Below are positions 60,975 to 64,000 of a stretch of 64,000 bases of DNA, piece after piece. This stretch comes from Phytohabitans houttuyneae (GTDB lineage Bacteria > Actinomycetota > Actinomycetes > Mycobacteriales > Micromonosporaceae), in contig NZ_BLPF01000002.1 in NCBI RefSeq assembly GCF_011764425.1, positions 744,997 through 808,996 on the forward strand, given 5' to 3'. The position numbers were made by a program, and so were the translations under genes. Each line of letters begins with the position of its first letter. The first letter of the stretch is position 1. The notes beneath the pieces are model-generated. The model was not told the DNA's origin. It made no database searches and worked only from the letters and a program-made list of their open reading frames with translations.

Positions 60975-63361
60975 GCCGTGTCGCTCCCCGCCTGGCGGAT
61001 GAGGTCTCGCCGGCGGGCGGGTCGGCGGCCCGGTGGCTGGACCGGCTCTTCGGTCAGAGGTGTCGCGGTCGGAATGGGGCGGGCCACCGGGGTGGCCGCG
61101 GTGAGGAGCACCGGCTCGCCGTGGTGCCACAGCCGCAGCGTGGCGTCGCCGTCGCTCGTGCGCAGCGAGTAAACAGCCTCGTGCGGGCGGACGGTCACCC
61201 GCAGACGCAGCCCTTGCCAGAGCAGGGAGAAGGCGAGCCGGTCGATCCGGCTGGGCAGCCGCGGTGCGAAGGACAGCATGCCGCCGTGGTCGCGCATGCC
61301 GCCCAGCCCGGCAACCAGCGCCAGCCACGCGCCCGCGAGGGAGGCGATGTGTACCCCGTCGCGGGTGTTGCGGTGCAGATCGTAGAGGTCCATCAGCGCA
61401 GCCTCGCCGATGTAGTCGTGCGCCAGCTCCAGGTGGCCGACCTCGGCGGCCAGGACGGCCTGAGTACAGGCGGACAGAGAGGAGTCGCGCACGGTGCGCC
61501 GTTCGTAGTAGGCGAAGTTGCGGGCCTTGTCTTCCGCGCTGAAGTCGTCGCCGCACCAGTGCATCGCCAGGACCAGGTCGGCCTGCTTGACCACCTGCGT
61601 GCGGTACAGGTCGAGGTACGGGAAGTTGAGCAGCAGAGGGTACATCTCTGGGCCGGTGGCCTCGAAGTCCCACTCCTTGAAGAGCGTGAAGTTGCGGACC
61701 TGAGGGTGCACGTCGAGCTGATCGTCGTACGGGATGCTCATGGCCGCCGCCGCGGCGCGCCAGGCGGTGATCTCCTGCTCGTCCACGGCGAGGGCACTAG
61801 CCTGTTCGGGATGGCGCGTAGCGGCGTCGGCCGCGGCGGTGAGATTACGCCGCGCCATCAGGTTGGTATAGACATTGTCGTCGGCGACCGCGGTGTACTC
61901 GTCCGGGCCCGTGACGCCGTTGAGGTGGAAGGCGCCGTACCGGTCGTGATGGCCGTACGAGAGCCACAGCCGCGCGGTCTCCACCAACAACTCGACCGCA
62001 ACGTGGCGCTCGAACACCTTGTCGCCGGTTGCGTTCACGTACCGGACCGCGGCGTCAGCGATGTCAGCTCCGATGTGGACGGCCGCAGTGCCGGCGGGCC
62101 AGTAGCCGGAGCACTCGTGCCCGCGGATTGTCCGCCACGGAAACGCGGCGCCTGCCCAGCCCAGCGTCTCCGCGCGCTCGCGGGCGAGGTCGAGCGTGGC
62201 GTGCCGCCAGTGCAGCATCTGCGCCGCCGCACCGGGCTGAGTGTAGGTCAGCACGGGAAGTACGAAGCGCTCGGTGTCCCAGAAAACGTGCCCGTCGTAG
62301 CCGGGCCCGGTGAGGCCCTTGGCCGCGATCGGCCGCCGCTCGCACCGCGCTCCGGCCTGGAGCACGTGGAACATGGCTAGGCGGACCGCCTGCTGCACCT
62401 CGGCGTCGCCGTCCAACTCGATGTCGGCGCCGTCCCAGAACGTGTCCAGATAGGACCGTTGGGCGGCGCACAGGCCGTCCCACCCGTCGAATAGCGCGCC
62501 TTCGAGCGCGGCGGCGACCTGGTCGCGGATCGCGGGCAGTGACCGGCGGCTCGACCAGCCGTAGGCCACGAGTTTGACAAGGCGCAGCCGCTGGCCGGGC
62601 GCCAGCCGGCAGACCACCGTGGTGCGGGCGAGGTCCGCGTCCGCGTCGCTCTTGACCCGCATGTCGGGCGGCCCGTCCAGGATGTGGTCCATCGCGGCGG
62701 CCATACGCAGACGGCTCTCGCGGGTGATGTGCGCCAGCGCCGCTCGGGTGCCGCCGGCGTAGCAGGCCTCGGCCATCAGCGGTGCCGCCAGCACCGCCGC
62801 CACCCGGGGATCCTTGACGGGGCCAGGCAGCGTCTCGTTGGCCACGAGCTCGGACTGGACGATCACACGCACCGTGTCGTCCACCGGCGCCACCTCGTAT
62901 TCGATCGCGGCGATAGAGCGCTGGCTGAAGGACACCAAGCGGGTCGACCGCACGCGGACCGCGCGGCCGGCCCCGGACTCCCACTCCACATCCCGGCGCA
63001 GTACCCCGTCGCGGAGGTCGAGCACCCGCTCGTGCCTGCGCAACCGGCCGTCCCGTACGTCGAACGGCGCGTCATCGACCAGCAGGCGGATCAGCTTGCC
63101 GTTGGTGACGTTGACGATTGTCTGGCCCGACTCGGGATAGCCGTACCCGGCCTCGGCGTACGGCAACGGCCGCAGTTCGTAGAACGAATTGAGATACGTA
63201 CCAGGCATGGCGTGCGGCTCACCTTCGTCGAGGTTGCCGCGCAGCCCGATGTGCCCGTTAGAGAGCGCGAAGATCGACTCAGACTGCGCCAGCAGTTCGT
63301 GGTCGAGGTGAGTCTCCCGCACCCGCCAAGGCTCCACTGAGTACGCGGGACGCCGGCTCAT
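60959..63361 (-). CDS. GH65 disaccharide phosphorylase-like protein
   Basis: About 800 residues from ATG 63361 (MSRRPAYSVEPW); longer starts at 63391 and 63466 are possible but add atypical residues. The N-terminal beta-sandwich begins ESIFALSNGHIGLRGN. The catalytic (alpha/alpha)6 barrel has DTERFVLPVLTYTQP, AFPWRTIRGHECSGYW, HLNGVTGPDEYTAVADDN (general-acid Glu near 487) and the phosphate-site region GVHIASLAGAWLALVAG. It fits maltose, trehalose or kojibiose phosphorylases; specificity cannot be read. The tail after residue 760 is Pro/Arg-rich. Confidence 0.88.
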   Translation of the reverse strand: MSRRPAYSVEPWRVRETHLDHELLAQSESIFALSNGHIGLRGNLDEGEPHAMPGTYLNSFYELRPLPYAEAGYGYPESGQTIVNVTNGKLIRLLVDDAPFDVRDGRLRRHERVLDLRDGVLRRDVEWESGAGRAVRVRSTRLVSFSQRSIAAIEYEVAPVDDTVRVIVQSELVANETLPGPVKDPRVAAVLAAPLMAEACYAGGTRAALAHITRESRLRMAAAMDHILDGPPDMRVKSDADADLARTTVVCRLAPGQRLRLVKLVAYGWSSRRSLPAIRDQVAAALEGALFDGWDGLCAAQRSYLDTFWDGADIELDGDAEVQQAVRLAMFHVLQAGARCERRPIAAKGLTGPGYDGHVFWDTERFVLPVLTYTQPGAAAQMLHWRHATLDLARERAETLGWAGAAFPWRTIRGHECSGYWPAGTAAVHIGADIADAAVRYVNATGDKVFERHVAVELLVETARLWLSYGHHDRYGAFHLNGVTGPDEYTAVADDNVYTNLMARRNLTAAADAATRHPEQASALAVDEQEITAWRAAAAAMSIPYDDQLDVHPQVRNFTLFKEWDFEATGPEMYPLLLNFPYLDLYRTQVVKQADLVLAMHWCGDDFSAEDKARNFAYYERRTVRDSSLSACTQAVLAAEVGHLELAHDYIGEAALMDLYDLHRNTRDGVHIASLAGAWLALVAGLGGMRDHGGMLSFAPRLPSRIDRLAFSLLWQGLRLRVTVRPHEAVYSLRTSDGDATLRLWHHGEPVLLTAATPVARPIPTATPLTEEPVQPPGRRPARRRDLIRQAGSDTAPAPA

Positions 63362-63462
63362 CCAAACATTCTCCACCCGATGGGCGAACATCTCACGCGG
63401 TGACCAGCCCCGCCGGTGGTGCAGGGATCGGGAAGCAGGCGCAGGATCGGGATCTCCTTCCT

Positions 63463-63729
63463 TCACCCAGCGTGCGGGCGCAGGCTCGGCGGGGACAAGG
63501 CCGCCTGTCCTGCGCCACCGGGACTGTCAACGCGGGACGCGCCGACCGCCGCCGGCGGCGGCACGTTTGTCCAGCGCAGCCAGACGATGTTGGTTCCCTT
63601 CGGCTCAACCCATTCGGCGGTCCATCCGTCGCCCTCGCAGATGAGATCGGCGGGCATCGCGAACATCATTGTCAGGTGGTGCGGCCGGACAGCCTTCCGC
63701 ACGGTGACGGGCCGTGTGGCCGTGGGCAC
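63463..63729 (-). CDS. Hypothetical protein related to the gene just upstream
   Basis: 88 residues from GTG 63729, starting one base after the stop of the upstream gene. The segment DLICEGDGWTAEWVEPKGTN resembles the upstream protein's LLREGNGWTSARVEEEGHGW, so the two are paralogous or halves of a split gene. The last 25 residues are low-complexity. Family unknown. Confidence 0.45.
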   Translation of the reverse strand: MPTATRPVTVRKAVRPHHLTMMFAMPADLICEGDGWTAEWVEPKGTNIVWLRWTNVPPPAAVGASRVDSPGGAGQAALSPPSLRPHAG

Positions 63730-63730
63730 C

Positions 63731-64000
63731 TCACCCGACGGTCGAGATCTCGACCGTCGTGGCGTTGTTCCAGGTCGCCAGGTCCACCATGTACTTGTTC
63801 TTCGCGGCCCAGCTCTCGGCGGTGACCGTCACGAAGTTGTCCCGGGTCACGCTCTGCGCGCGCGCAAAGCCGAAGGTGAACGTTTGGGACTTACCGAGTG
63901 TGGGGCTGGGCAGGTTGTCCAGATGCACCTGGAGCCACCCATGGCCTTCCTCCTCGACCCGCGCACTGGTCCAACCGTTGCCCTCCCGTAGGAGGCTGGG
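63731..64000 (-). CDS. Hypothetical protein, 5' end outside the window
   Basis: The frame is open from the right edge to TGA at 63731-63733, giving about 89 C-terminal residues. Visible text alternates charged and hydrophobic residues like a beta-rich domain (KSQTFTFGFARAQSV, DNFVTVTAESWAAKNKYMVD). No signal or domain recognised. The gene begins outside the window. Followed directly by a shorter relative. Confidence 0.5.
   Translation of the reverse strand, partial: PSLLREGNGWTSARVEEEGHGWLQVHLDNLPSPTLGKSQTFTFGFARAQSVTRDNFVTVTAESWAAKNKYMVDLATWNNATTVEISTVG

Noticed and set aside
1-64000. CRISPR arrays, tRNA or rRNA genes, complete insertion sequences
   Set aside because: No regularly spaced direct repeats, cloverleaf-like sequences, or transposase genes with terminal repeats were visible by eye.

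Overview
This is a GC-rich, codon-dense actinomycete chromosome segment. The gene content (AfsR/SARP regulators, a type I PKS, WXG-like membrane proteins, many overlapping ATGA/GTGA gene pairs, secreted lipoproteins) fits a filamentous actinobacterium, most likely Micromonosporaceae. The family is an inference from gene content; no rRNA or other phylogenetic marker is present. I saw no tRNA, rRNA, CRISPR array or intact insertion sequence.

Layout. 1-13.2 kb: a partial conserved gene, WXG-like and secreted hypothetical proteins, an AfsR-type regulator, a LysR/MFS pair, a TetR/SnoaL pair, a frameshifted methyltransferase, a GtrA-like protein and a secreted BNR-4 protein. 13.7-15.2 kb: an overlapping methyltransferase/glycosyltransferase pair. 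15.3-34.9 kb: a compact biosynthetic cluster. It has a SARP activator, one highly reducing iterative-type PKS (KS-AT-DH-ER-KR-ACP, no thioesterase), two FAD monooxygenases of the MonCI/Lsd18 type, an O-methyltransferase, a free ACP with a TPP-dependent E1 alpha/beta pair, a KAS III-like enzyme, an SDR, two tandemly duplicated glycosyltransferases and a TesB thioesterase. The likely product is a glycosylated, O-methylated, oxidised reduced polyketide. The E1-ACP-KAS III set either makes an unusual acyl-ACP starter or adds a two-carbon branch, possibly to a sugar.

34.9-43.4 kb: a TetR gene and a sugar dehydrogenase gene divergent from a Tat-exported molybdenum aldehyde oxidoreductase (PaoABC-like), a decayed hydrolase, a GlxA-like regulator and GAPDH. 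43.5-47.3 kb: DinB, SWIM zinc-finger, GNAT, M15 peptidase and secreted phospholipase A2 genes. 47.3-55.2 kb: a four-gene, fully overlapping minus-strand operon encoding an alpha/beta hydrolase, a caspase-like protease with a VMAP-like C-terminus, a MoxR AAA+ ATPase and a giant vWA/NB-ARC/TPR protein. It looks like a vWA-MoxR-VMAP ternary conflict (suicide or immune) system with an unusual composition, and it is the most interesting non-biosynthetic locus here. 55.5-64 kb: DoxX, GH5, a peptidoglycan-binding protein, a P-type ATPase/TrkA-C relic, RhaD, a fibronectin III relic, a GH65 phosphorylase and two related small genes at the window end.

Four genes carry one-base shifts in or next to C/G runs (about 10475, 35788, 40893 and 59023). 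This makes base-calling error a serious alternative to pseudogenisation. Repeats of note are a structured intergenic element found twice at convergent gene ends (13231 and 43429) and matched operator-like palindromes in divergent promoters.
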